This document shows positions 9,300-17,344 of a stretch of 64,000 bases of DNA, piece after piece. The position numbers were made by a program, and so were the translations under genes. The stretch is from Candidatus Merdivicinus intestinigallinarum (GTDB lineage Bacteria > Bacillota > Clostridia > Oscillospirales > Ruminococcaceae). The DNA lies in NCBI GenBank assembly GCA_018713335.1, contig DVOW01000025.1, forward strand, positions 163,486-227,485, read 5' to 3'. Each line of letters begins with the position of its first letter. Positions within the stretch are counted from its first letter, which is position 1. The notes under the pieces are model-generated. The model was not told the DNA's origin. It saw nothing but the letters and a program-made list of their open reading frames with translations, and searched no databases.

Positions 9300-9415
9300 G
9301 GTGGAGGGGACGGAGTCCCTCCTCGCTCGTCGCAACGAGCGAAATCTTTATGATAAAAAGATCAGGAGGGTAGGCGACCCTATCTTCCGCTTATTAAGCG
9401 GCGGGGTTCACTAAA
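9300..9415 (-). repeat. Dispersed repeat module with CGCTCG / GATCAGGAGGG blocks (group IV)
   Basis: The span includes the palindrome CGCTCGTCGCAACGAGCG, then GATCAGGAGGG and a CTTCCGCTTATTAAGCGG hairpin. Close matches lie at 39629-39690, and part of it in opposite orientation at 42120-42165. It is non-coding and abuts multi-hairpin copy B. Confidence 0.6.
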
Positions 9416-9441
9416 ATATTTAATATATGATACAAAGTTTG

Positions 9442-9725
9442 ATGCTTTGCTAACGCAAATAAACCGCAGCGGGCTATTAGGAAATTCTAAACCGTCATTT
9501 CGCAAAGCAAAATGACGGCGGCGGGTCATCGCCGGGCGGTCTGCACGCCATGAACTTATTGGTTCATGGCTCGCCTCTTATTTTTATGTTCGCGGCCGGG
9601 CCGCGAAAAACAAGATTTCGTTTCCTGCGGGAAACGACCAAAGGCTCCGCCTTTGGAATCCGCCACCGGTCGTGAACTTGTTCACGACATAAAACAAGGT
9701 GGACGAAAATTTTCTTTTTCCTTTC
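9442..9725 (+). repeat. Multi-hairpin dispersed element, copy B
   Basis: It has the same hairpin order as copy A. Two stems are enlarged. The second hairpin carries an extra nested palindrome (CCATGAAC...GTTCATGG). The last one, CCACC...GGTGG, holds the inserted palindrome GTCGTGAACTTGTTCACGAC. Hairpin four reads CGTTTCCTGCGGGAAACG, compared with CGTTTTCTGCGGAAAACG in copy A. The tail is ACGAAAATTTTCTTTTTCC. Confidence 0.85.
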
Positions 9726-9739
9726 CGAAGTCTGACAGC

Positions 9740-9767
9740 AAAAAGCCGCCCTTTGATAGGGCGGCTT
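9740..9767 (-). terminator. Terminator of the small Cys-rich gene (minus strand)
   Basis: Arms AAGCCGCCCT and AGGGCGGCTT; read on the minus strand, a TTTTTGC tract follows. It lies three bases beyond the stop of the 9771-9941 gene. Confidence 0.75.
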
Positions 9768-9770
9768 CCT

Positions 9771-9941
9771 TTATGCGTGCTGTGCCGGGCAGGATACGCC
9801 AAAGGGACAGGGAGGGCAGTTCTCCTCCTGATACAGGCATCGCTTTACGGCCTGGGTTTCCCCTTGACGGGTGGTGACCTCCACGCAGATATTCTGCCCC
9901 TCTTTCAGGCAGTAGCGGATCTCAAACGTCCGGTTGTCCAT
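9771..9941 (-). CDS. Small cysteine-rich protein of unknown function
   Basis: This 56-residue protein starts MDNRTFEIRYCLKEGQ. The C-terminal end packs four cysteines (CLYQEENCPPCPFGVSC), a pattern that suggests metal binding. I do not recognise a family. The longer open frame is not used: the ATG at 9941 has an ideal AAAGGAGG seven bases upstream on the minus strand, and a terminator directly follows the stop. These two signals are the main reason to believe the gene. Confidence 0.6.
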   Translation of the reverse strand: MDNRTFEIRYCLKEGQNICVEVTTRQGETQAVKRCLYQEENCPPCPFGVSCPAQHA

Positions 9942-10090
9942 ATGCGTCCTCCTTTGTTTTCCTGTTTGACAGTAGTATCCTATGCAAAAAGGGCGCGGAT
10001 CAGAACTGCGGGAGAAAATTTCCAGCAATCGCATAACAGTGGGGGATATTGCCGATACTTCCCGTAACAAAACGCAAAGGAGGAACCGGC

Positions 10091-10339
10091 ATGATCGCGC
10101 TTGCGGAAAAGATCCCCGGACTGGCTGTCCGGGCAAAACAAAAGGAGAATGGATTTTGGGAGGAGCTTTCGGATCTGCGCTTGCAGCTGGACGCCGCTTT
10201 GAACCAATTCGATATGGCGGAGGACGGGGAGGTCGTCGAGGCCTGCTGCTTCCGGCTCAAGGCCCTTTCCATCCAGTACGGCCGCATGCTCCGGGAAGCC
10301 CGGCGGAAAGGGCTGCAAAGGGAGCCTTTTTCCCGCTGA
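10091..10339 (+). CDS. DUF2508 (YaaL-like) family protein
   Basis: This 82-residue, mostly helical protein has the pattern FWEELSDLRLQLDAALNQFD followed by a second helix ending in YGRMLREARRKG. This resembles DUF2508/YaaL proteins, which are small and of unknown function, often encoded near recR in Firmicutes; no recR is seen here. The ATG at 10091 has AAAGGAGGAACC in front. The call rests on motif resemblance only. Confidence 0.55.
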   Translation: MIALAEKIPGLAVRAKQKENGFWEELSDLRLQLDAALNQFDMAEDGEVVEACCFRLKALSIQYGRMLREARRKGLQREPFSR

Positions 10340-10345
10340 AACCCC

Positions 10346-10374
10346 TTCCATTTTTCTGAAAAAAGGCGTATAAT
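10346..10374 (+). promoter_or_regulatory. Promoter of the HEPN/MNT-like pair
   Basis: TTCCAT (10346-10351), a 17-base spacer and a perfect TATAAT (10369-10374). The first gene starts 26 bases downstream. Confidence 0.6.
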
Positions 10375-10399
10375 GAGGGTGAAAAGGAGGTCGGTCCGG

Positions 10400-10714
10400 A
10401 TGGAGATTTCACCCCATGTACAGCGCCTGGCCGCGGAGATCCGCGCCCTGTGCTCGCCGGAAAAAATTTACCTGTATCACGCGAAATTCGACCTGCACCA
10501 GCAGGTGACCAGCTTTAAAATCTGCGTTGTGGCGGCAACTGGGGACAAGGCCGCCCTGGAACGGCGGATCTATCTGGAGCTGGACTGCGACATCCCCTAT
10601 GACCTGTCCCTGTACACACCGGAAGAATGGGAGGCGTGTATGAAAAACCCCCATTCCTTCGCTGTGACGATCCGGGAAAAGGGGGTGCTGCTCTATGACC
10701 AGGCGGAGGCATAA
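10400..10714 (+). CDS. Degenerate nucleotidyltransferase-like (MNT-type) small protein
   Basis: This 104-residue protein is encoded directly before, and overlapping, a HEPN-domain gene, the usual place of a minimal nucleotidyltransferase. Its fold pattern fits weakly: a strand IYLYHAKFD, a strand FKICVVA, and a late strand VLLYDQA. The catalytic GS-x(n)-DxD signature is absent: the GS site reads HA and the DxD site reads FKI. It is probably inactive as a nucleotidyltransferase and may act as a binding partner. The ATG at 10400 is chosen for AAAGGAGG nine bases upstream. An unrelated small protein remains possible. Confidence 0.5.
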   Translation: MEISPHVQRLAAEIRALCSPEKIYLYHAKFDLHQQVTSFKICVVAATGDKAALERRIYLELDCDIPYDLSLYTPEEWEACMKNPHSFAVTIREKGVLLYDQAEA

Positions 10715-11135
10715 CCCAACGGACAGCCGCCGCTTCCAGGACTGGCTCAACGCCGCTTATGACGACCTGCGGGCGGCGGAGCTGCTCATTCAGGACGATA
10801 CCCTCCACAACGCCACGGCCTTCCACTGCCAGCAGTGCGCCGAAAAGGTCCTGAAAGGGTACATCCTGGCCCGGGACGAACAGGCGGTGGACGGCCACAA
10901 CTTAACCTGGCTGTGCAAGCGGGCCTGCCGGATCGACCCGGAATTTTCCCAATGGCTGGACGAGTCGGCGGCTTTGAACAAGTTTTATATTGAAACCCGT
11001 TACCCCACCGATATTCCCACCGAAATATCCGATGAGCAGGTGGGACGGCTTTTGGAAATGACCCGCCAGATGTTCGAGTATGTGGTGGAGGGCCTGCACG
11101 CCTGGGACGAGCTGGACGAGCTGGAGGCCTATTAG
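10695..11135 (+). CDS. HEPN-domain protein
   Basis: This 146-residue helical protein has the HEPN core: WLNAAYDDLRAAELLI, then NATAFHCQQCAEKVLKGYI, HNLTWL and the RYPTDIP region. HEPN proteins pair with MNT proteins as toxin-antitoxin or nucleotide-binding modules. The strict RNase motif Rx4-6H is not clear here; the nearest is an Arg and a His separated by seven residues. RNase activity is therefore uncertain. It overlaps the preceding gene by 20 bases, so translation is probably coupled. It converges with the MBL gene, with overlapping stop codons. Confidence 0.8.
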   Translation: MTRRRHNPTDSRRFQDWLNAAYDDLRAAELLIQDDTLHNATAFHCQQCAEKVLKGYILARDEQAVDGHNLTWLCKRACRIDPEFSQWLDESAALNKFYIETRYPTDIPTEISDEQVGRLLEMTRQMFEYVVEGLHAWDELDELEAY

Positions 11136-11986
11136 TCCTCTGTCCGCAGGCAGAGGCCGTCAAAGGCGATCCGGTACCCATTGGCGGCGGCATCCCTCTC
11201 CGCCTCTTCGTGGTTCTTGTTCCCTTCATGGGAAAGATGGGTGGCGTAAACCTGGCCGCCCGGCTTTAAAATCCCTTCCCGGCGCATCCGGCCGGCGATA
11301 GAAGCCGTCTGTCCGGCGTCCAGATGCCCGCCGCTGTTGACGCCATGGCCATAGGTCTGGTCCAGAATGGCAAAATCTAAAGGGCGTTCCCTTAGGAGCT
11401 CCCAGCCTTTTGGGGAGATTTCCAGCAGGTCCGTGCCGTAAAGGAAGGCGGACCGCCCCTGCTCCACCCGGAAAATCAGGGCGTCCTCCTGGGGGTCGTG
11501 GCCGGAATCCAGTGCGGTGACCCGGTATTCTCCCAGGCAGAGGGCTTGGCCGTCCTGGATGGGAAAGAGGGAGAGTCCCAGCTTTTTTTGAAAATCCGGG
11601 TCGAAGAGCTCCGCCGACGGGTCCTCGCCCTTCAGCCGCCGGCCCATGGCTTCCAGGGTCTTTCCCGACGCGGCGATGGACAGGGGGGACCGGTTTTCCC
11701 CGGCGTAATCCGGATGGCGGGTGATGAGGTGCCCCGGGTCAAAATGGTCGGAATGGGCGTGGGTCTGCAGGAGGTACCGGACCTGGGAAAGATCCGCCCC
11801 AAGCTCCCCGGCGGCAGTTGCCGAATCCGGCCCCAGGTCTATGAGAAGGCGCCGGTCCACCAGCAAAGACGACCGCCTGCGCAGGTTTTTGCCCCTAAGC
11901 TTTCGGGCGGCGGTACATACACTACAGGAACAGAAGGGCAGGGGAAAGGCCGTGGCCGCCCCGGTCCCTAAAAACAGCAGTTCCAT
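11132..11986 (-). CDS. MBL-fold metallohydrolase (PhnP-like)
   Basis: This 284-residue enzyme opens with ELLFLGTGAATAFPLPFC, a Cys cluster CSCSVC and the metal motif HAHSDHFD (about residues 95-102). A late His pair lies at TYGHGVNSGGHLDA and a further His at ATHLSHEGN. The pattern matches the PhnP / beta-lactamase-fold phosphodiesterase group; the Cys cluster near residue 20 suggests an extra zinc site. The start ATG has AAGGAGGG upstream on the minus strand. It is the second gene of a unit with the NhaC antiporter, ten bases apart. Confidence 0.8.
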   Translation of the reverse strand: MELLFLGTGAATAFPLPFCSCSVCTAARKLRGKNLRRRSSLLVDRRLLIDLGPDSATAAGELGADLSQVRYLLQTHAHSDHFDPGHLITRHPDYAGENRSPLSIAASGKTLEAMGRRLKGEDPSAELFDPDFQKKLGLSLFPIQDGQALCLGEYRVTALDSGHDPQEDALIFRVEQGRSAFLYGTDLLEISPKGWELLRERPLDFAILDQTYGHGVNSGGHLDAGQTASIAGRMRREGILKPGGQVYATHLSHEGNKNHEEAERDAAANGYRIAFDGLCLRTED

Positions 11987-11996
11987 AAAACCCTCC

Positions 11997-13289
11997 TTAC
12001 GGCTGGCGGGACTGGCCTTCCGTCCGCCTCAGCAGGATGGAAAGCAGGCCGCTGATGCCCATCAAAACCGGATAAAACAGGTAGGGGAGGATGGCAAAGG
12101 GGGTCAGGCCCGTCAGCTTGGCCGCCGAAAGCAGCTGAGCGCCGTAGGGCAGGATCCCCTGCCAGACAGAGGCGAAAATGTCCAGGATGGACGCGGTGCG
12201 TTTGGGTTCCACGCCGAATTCACCGCTGATTTCCTTGGCGATCGGCCCGGCCATGACAATGGCGATGGTGTTGTTGGCGGTGGCCATGTCCATGACCGAA
12301 ATCAGCCCGGCGATCCCCAGCTCCGCCCCTTTCTGGGTGCGGATGCGTTTGCTGACGAGGCGGATCAGGTAATCTATGCCGCCGTTTGAACGGACGATGC
12401 CCACGATCCCCGCCACCAGGATGGAAATGACTGTGATCTCAAACATCCCGCTGACGCCGTTCCCCACGCTGGTGAAAATTTCGGAAACCGGCAAAGCCCC
12501 GGTGGCCACCCCGGCAATGAGGGAAAGGACGGTCCCGGCCGACAGGACAAAAAAGACATTGAGGCCCATCAGTGCCGCGATCAGCACGAACAGGTAGGGC
12601 AGGGCCTGGAAGACGTTGAAGGGAAGCTCCTCGGCCAGCTCGAACCGGCTGTTCCAGGTGAGGGCCAGGAAAATGATGACGGTGATGACGGCGGCGGGCA
12701 GGACGATGAAAAAGTTCACCCGGAACTTGTCCTTCATGGCGCAGCCCTGGGTGCGGGTGGCGGCGATGGTGGTGTCGGAGATCATGGAAAGGTTGTCCCC
12801 GAACATGGCCCCGCAGACCACCGCGCCGGTGCAGACGGCAAGGGAGATCCCGGCCTTTTCACTGATCCCGGCAGCAATGGGCGCCAGGGCCGCGATGGTC
12901 CCCATGGAGGTGCCCATGGACAGGGAGATGAAGCAGGCGATGACGAAGATCCCCGCCACGGCAAACCGGGGCGGCAGCACCGAAAGCCCCATGTTCACTA
13001 CACTGTCCGCCCCGCCGGCGGCAGTTACGGCCCCGGAAAAGGCCCCGGCCAGCAGGAAAATAACGCACATGACCATGACGTTTTCTTCCCCGGCCCCCTG
13101 GGACATGGCAGTGAGCTTCCGGGAAAAGGGGACCTTCCGGTTTTGCAGCAAAGCGGCCATGAGGGCGATCAAAAACCCCACCACGGCCGGCATGGCGGAA
13201 AAGTCCGAGGCCAAAAGCCCCACCCCGATAAACAGAACTAAAAATATGCCGATGGGCAGCAATGCCCAGGCATTCCCTTCTTGTTTCAT
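11997..13289 (-). CDS. NhaC-family Na+/H+ antiporter
   Basis: This 430-residue protein has about eleven or twelve hydrophobic segments. The conserved NhaC stretch AVVCGAMFGDNLSMISDTTI lies near the middle, along with FISLSMGTSMGTIAAL and MATANNTIAIVMAGPIAKEI. Members exchange sodium for protons, sometimes coupled to organic anions such as malate/lactate; the exact substrate is not resolved. With the V-type ATPase in the window it fits a sodium/proton-based energy economy, but this link is inference. It has its own promoter at 13350-13378. Confidence 0.88.
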   Translation of the reverse strand: MKQEGNAWALLPIGIFLVLFIGVGLLASDFSAMPAVVGFLIALMAALLQNRKVPFSRKLTAMSQGAGEENVMVMCVIFLLAGAFSGAVTAAGGADSVVNMGLSVLPPRFAVAGIFVIACFISLSMGTSMGTIAALAPIAAGISEKAGISLAVCTGAVVCGAMFGDNLSMISDTTIAATRTQGCAMKDKFRVNFFIVLPAAVITVIIFLALTWNSRFELAEELPFNVFQALPYLFVLIAALMGLNVFFVLSAGTVLSLIAGVATGALPVSEIFTSVGNGVSGMFEITVISILVAGIVGIVRSNGGIDYLIRLVSKRIRTQKGAELGIAGLISVMDMATANNTIAIVMAGPIAKEISGEFGVEPKRTASILDIFASVWQGILPYGAQLLSAAKLTGLTPFAILPYLFYPVLMGISGLLSILLRRTEGQSRQP

Positions 13290-13349
13290 GTCAAAACCTC
13301 CGTTTGGACATCTCAGCCGTCCGGGCCGGACAAGCTGGCAGACATCCTC

Positions 13350-13378
13350 ATTATAACATGTTTTTTACAAAAGGGAAA
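13350..13378 (-). promoter_or_regulatory. Promoter of the NhaC-MBL unit
   Basis: On the minus strand: TATAAT (13355-13350) with an extended TGT, 17 bases from a weak -35 TTTCCC (13378-13373). Confidence 0.55.
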
Positions 13379-13533
13379 GAAATTCTTAAAATATTTACCA
13401 GTTCAGGCTGGATCGCGCAGATTTTTTCCTACTTTATTATAAAAGACGTCTGTTTACAGGTGTTTTTTCCAGAACTACACTTTTTACCAAAAAATCAACA
13501 GGATTCTTGTGCAATCTTTTTTTGAAAAAGGGC

Positions 13534-13561
13534 TTTTCATTTTTTTTGAAGCCGGTATAAT
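13534..13561 (+). promoter_or_regulatory. Promoter of the heterodimeric ABC exporter
   Basis: TTTTCA (13534-13539), a 16-base spacer and a perfect TATAAT (13556-13561); the ATG is at 13611. Confidence 0.55.
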
Positions 13562-13610
13562 AAGGTATGAACAGAATTTTTCGCAACTATGACAGAATGG
13601 CGGTGATTTT

Positions 13611-15356
13611 ATGTTTCCTTTGAAATGGGTTTGGGAAAACCTCAAAGGATACCGGAAACAGTACGTTCTGGCCATCTGCATGGTGGTCATCACGGCGACG
13701 CTGAACCTGGCGAATCCGTTGATCTCCCAGCAGATCGTGGACCGGGTGCTGGTTCCCCCCTCTGAAGCGCAGCGGGAGCTCGATATGCTCATCCCGTTGG
13801 TTTTGCTGATGGTCGGCTTTACCTTGTTCCGCACAGGGATCGGGTATTTGATGGTCATCACCTTTGAAAAGGCCGGTATCTATGTGGCGACCAGGATCCG
13901 CGAGTATATTTACCGGAACATGCAGAAGCAGGATATGAGCTTTTTTGACCGGAACCGCACCGGCGACCTGATGACCCGGCTCACCGGCGACCTGGATGTG
14001 GTGCGGTATGTGACGGCCTTTTCCGTCCGCATCAGTATCGACTCCCTGGTGTCCTTTATCGCGGTGCTGATCTACTTTTTGTGCACCGACGTGGTGTTTA
14101 CCCTGGCGCTTTGCTGCCTCTTCCCAGTCATGTATTTTATCAGCTACAACTATTCCCGGAAGGCCCGCCCCCTTTACGCGGACCAGCGGGAAAAGCTGGC
14201 TATCCTAAACTCCCGGGCCCAGGAAAACATCGCGGGCAACCGGGTGGTCAAGGCTTTTGCCAAAGAGGAATATGAAAAGGGCCTCTTTGACAAATGCAAC
14301 ATGGACTATCACGACGCAAACCTCCGGGCCAACGATTTCTGGCTGAAATATTACCCGGCCATCGAACTGACGGCCCAGGCCATGAACATCGTCGTGCTGC
14401 TGCTGGGCGGCCTGTTCGTTATGAGTGGACGGCTCACCATGGGCCAGCTCATGGCTTTCAGCGGCCTGGTGTTCACCTTCTCCAACCCCATCCGCAACCT
14501 GGGTAACCTCTTGAACGACGCGCAGCGGTTCATGGCCAGCGCCTCCAAGGTGATCGAGCTTTACTACACCCGTCCCACCATCGTCAACCGCTATGGCTGC
14601 AAGGCGACGGACGAGCGTCTGAAAGGCGACATCTCCTTTGAGGACGTTTCCCTGAACATCAAGGGCCACGAGCTGCTGAAACATATCGATCTACATATCG
14701 AGCCCGGTGAAACGGTGGCCATCATGGGCAATACAGGTTCGGGCAAGACCCTTCTGATGAACCTGATCCCCCGGCTTTACGACATCACCGGCGGGACCTT
14801 GAAGATCGACGGCCTGCCCATCAAGGAGTGGGACCTCCACACCCTGCGGCACAATATCGGCATGGCCACCCAGGACGTGTTCCTGTTCTCCGATACGGTG
14901 GACGGCAACATCGCTTACGGCGACTCCAGCATGAGCGAGGAAATGACCCATCATTACGCCCACATTTCCGCCGCGGACTTTATCTACAAAATGGAGGAAG
15001 GCTTCGACACCATCGTCGGCGAACGGGGCGTGGGCCTTTCCGGCGGCCAGAAGCAGCGGATCGCTTTGGCCCGCGCTTTGGCGGTGCGGCCGGCCATCCT
15101 GATCTTGGACGACACCACCTCGGCCGTCGACATGGAGACCGAACACTTTATCCAGGAGAGCCTGAGCCACCTGGACTTCCCCTGCACCAAGCTCATCGTT
15201 GCCCAGCGTATCTCCACCACCCGCCGCGCCGACCGGGTCATTGTCCTGAAGGACGGGGAGATTGCGGAAATGGGCACCCATGAGGGGCTGTCCAAGGGCA
15301 ACGGCTATTACGCGGAGATCTGCCGCCTTCAGGAAGCGATCGGAGGTGAGGAATAA
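13611..15356 (+). CDS. Heterodimeric ABC exporter half, degenerate-site subunit
   Basis: This 581-residue protein has six transmembrane segments (about 1-310) and an ATPase domain. Walker A is GNTGSGKT and the signature is LSGGQ. The residue after Walker B is Asp (ILILDDTTS) instead of the catalytic Glu, and the switch His is replaced by Gln (VAQRIS). This is the known pattern of the non-hydrolysing half in heterodimeric exporters of the TM287/288, LmrCD and BmrCD type. Its stop codon overlaps the start of the partner gene. The substrate (drug, lipid or peptide) is not deducible. Confidence 0.9.
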   Translation: MFPLKWVWENLKGYRKQYVLAICMVVITATLNLANPLISQQIVDRVLVPPSEAQRELDMLIPLVLLMVGFTLFRTGIGYLMVITFEKAGIYVATRIREYIYRNMQKQDMSFFDRNRTGDLMTRLTGDLDVVRYVTAFSVRISIDSLVSFIAVLIYFLCTDVVFTLALCCLFPVMYFISYNYSRKARPLYADQREKLAILNSRAQENIAGNRVVKAFAKEEYEKGLFDKCNMDYHDANLRANDFWLKYYPAIELTAQAMNIVVLLLGGLFVMSGRLTMGQLMAFSGLVFTFSNPIRNLGNLLNDAQRFMASASKVIELYYTRPTIVNRYGCKATDERLKGDISFEDVSLNIKGHELLKHIDLHIEPGETVAIMGNTGSGKTLLMNLIPRLYDITGGTLKIDGLPIKEWDLHTLRHNIGMATQDVFLFSDTVDGNIAYGDSSMSEEMTHHYAHISAADFIYKMEEGFDTIVGERGVGLSGGQKQRIALARALAVRPAILILDDTTSAVDMETEHFIQESLSHLDFPCTKLIVAQRISTTRRADRVIVLKDGEIAEMGTHEGLSKGNGYYAEICRLQEAIGGEE

Positions 15357-17158
15357 TGGCAACCCGCAACAAATACGACGTGGACGAGACCCTGGAATCG
15401 CCTTTTAATATAAAGCATTTCAAACGGGCTGCGGTCTACGCCAAGAAACACTCGAAACTGATGATCGTCGCCTTGTCGGCCAGCATGGTTTCGGCCCTGG
15501 CTGCGCAGGTGTACCCGCTGATCCTCAAATACGCCACAGACGTTACCATCCCCAGCAAGAATTACATGCAGCTGGTTTGGCTGACGGTCCTCTTGATCCT
15601 GACCATCGCCCTGAGCGTGGCTCTGATCACCGTCCGCGCCAAGATCATGGCCCGGGTGGGCCAGGGCATCATCTACGATATGCGCAAGGACCTCTTCGAC
15701 CATTTGCAGGAGCTGCCCTTTTCCTTCTACGACAGCCGCCCTCACGGGAAAATTCTGACCCGTGTTATCCATTACGTCAACAACGTATCGGATATGCTCT
15801 CCAACGGCGTCATCAACTTCGTGCTGGAGATCTTCAACCTGATCGTCATCGCCATCTTCATGTTCGCTGTGGATGTGAAGCTGTCCCTGGTGGTGGCCGC
15901 CGGTATCCCGGTCTTCGTGGCGGTCATCATGATCATCAAGCCCGCCCAGCGCCGGGTATGGCAGCAGGTTTCCAACAAAGGCTCCAATATGAACGCCTAT
16001 CTGCAGGAAAGCCTGGACGGCGCGAAAATCACCCAGCTCTTCACCCGTGAGAAGCAGAACGCCGGCATTTTCGACCGGCTCAACATGGACTATTTCCACC
16101 TGTGGAACAAGGCCCAGCGGATCTCCAACTGCGTGTGGGTCACCGTAGACAACGTGTCCACCTGGGTCGTGGGCGCCATGTACATTGTGGGCATCCTGGT
16201 CATGCGCCCCATGGCCTCTTTCGGCACTATCCTGGCGGTTTCCAACTATGCCGGGCAGTTCTGGCGGCCCCTTTTGAACCTGTCGAACCTTTACAACACC
16301 TTCGTCAACGGCATCGCTTACCTGGAACGTATCTTTGAGATGATCGACGAGCCAGTGGACATCAAGGACGCCCCGGATGCTTACGAGCTGCCCAAGGTGG
16401 AAGGCCGCGTCACCTTCGAGGACGTGACCTTTGCCTATGAGCCGCCCCGCAACATCTTGGAGCACGTTTCCTTTGATGTGAAGCCCGGCGAGAGCATCGC
16501 TTTGGTAGGTCCCACAGGCGCGGGCAAATCCACCATCGTCAACCTGATTTCCCGGTTCTACGACCTGACCGGCGGCCGGGTGCTGGTGGACGGCCACGAT
16601 ATTTCCAAAGTCACCCTCCACTCCCTCCGTTCCCAGATGGGCATTATGCTCCAGGACAGCTTCATCTTCTCCGGGACCCTGCTTGACAACATCAAGTACG
16701 CCCGGCAGGACGCCACCGATGAGGAGGTCCGGCAGGCCTGCCGCACCGTCTGCGCCGACGAATTTATCCAGGAAATGGAAAAAGGCTACATGACCGAGGT
16801 GAACGAGCGCGGTTCCCGGCTGTCCCAGGGCCAGCGGCAGCTGATCTCCTTCGCCAGGACCCTCCTTGCCGACCCCAAAATCCTGATTTTGGATGAAGCC
16901 ACCTCCTCCATCGACGCCAAGACGGAGAAAATGGTGCAGACGGCGCTGAACGAGCTGTTAAAGGGAAGAACTTCCTTTATTATCGCCCACCGTTTGTCCA
17001 CCATCAAAAACTGCGACAAAATCATGTACATCTCCAACAAGGGGATCTCCGAATGCGGCAGCCATGAGGAATTGCTGGCCAAGAAAGGCGATTACTACAA
17101 GCTGTATACCGCCCAGAGGACCGGCCAGGCGGAAACGCAGGATTCCATTACAAACTGA
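15356..17158 (+). CDS. Heterodimeric ABC exporter half, catalytic subunit
   Basis: This 600-residue protein pairs with the upstream subunit. It has six membrane segments and an ATPase domain with Walker A GPTGAGKST, an intact catalytic Glu (ILILDEATSS) and an intact switch His (IIAHRLST). Its signature motif is altered to LSQGQ. In the dimer this signature faces the degenerate Walker site of the partner, so the consensus and degenerate sites divide exactly as in TM287/288. The ATG at 15356 shares one base with the previous TAA. GGAGGTGAGG lies just upstream. Confidence 0.92.
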   Translation: MATRNKYDVDETLESPFNIKHFKRAAVYAKKHSKLMIVALSASMVSALAAQVYPLILKYATDVTIPSKNYMQLVWLTVLLILTIALSVALITVRAKIMARVGQGIIYDMRKDLFDHLQELPFSFYDSRPHGKILTRVIHYVNNVSDMLSNGVINFVLEIFNLIVIAIFMFAVDVKLSLVVAAGIPVFVAVIMIIKPAQRRVWQQVSNKGSNMNAYLQESLDGAKITQLFTREKQNAGIFDRLNMDYFHLWNKAQRISNCVWVTVDNVSTWVVGAMYIVGILVMRPMASFGTILAVSNYAGQFWRPLLNLSNLYNTFVNGIAYLERIFEMIDEPVDIKDAPDAYELPKVEGRVTFEDVTFAYEPPRNILEHVSFDVKPGESIALVGPTGAGKSTIVNLISRFYDLTGGRVLVDGHDISKVTLHSLRSQMGIMLQDSFIFSGTLLDNIKYARQDATDEEVRQACRTVCADEFIQEMEKGYMTEVNERGSRLSQGQRQLISFARTLLADPKILILDEATSSIDAKTEKMVQTALNELLKGRTSFIIAHRLSTIKNCDKIMYISNKGISECGSHEELLAKKGDYYKLYTAQRTGQAETQDSITN

Positions 17159-17187
17159 AAATCATTCTGTTTCTGACCTTCCCACTA

Positions 17188-17222
17188 GGCCGGCGGCGTG
17201 ATGCTGCCGGCCGTTCCCTTTC
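17188..17222 (+). terminator. Terminator of the ABC exporter operon
   Basis: Arms GGCCGGC and GCCGGCC with an 11-base loop, followed by TTCCCTTT. The tail is weak in T, so efficiency is uncertain. Confidence 0.55.
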
Positions 17223-17279
17223 TGCAAATGGGACAAACTCGAAAGTGTGCGTATTTTCCCTTGTTTTTCGCAATATCTA

Positions 17280-17307
17280 TTGAATTTTCTGTGCAATCAG
17301 GTATAAT
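17280..17307 (+). promoter_or_regulatory. Promoter of the secreted wall-repeat protein gene
   Basis: TTGAAT (17280-17285), a 16-base spacer and TATAAT (17302-17307). Confidence 0.7.
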
Positions 17308-17344
17308 AAGGATAGATAAATTTTTGAACAGAAGGAGGGGCATC

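Larger units (their letters stand above)
13290..13610. other. Intergenic region with divergent promoters
   Basis: A 321-base AT-rich spacer between nhaC-type (minus) and ABC exporter (plus) genes. It holds one promoter for each direction. I see no gene or repeat copy in it. The middle (13375-13500) contains nothing I can name. Confidence 0.6.
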
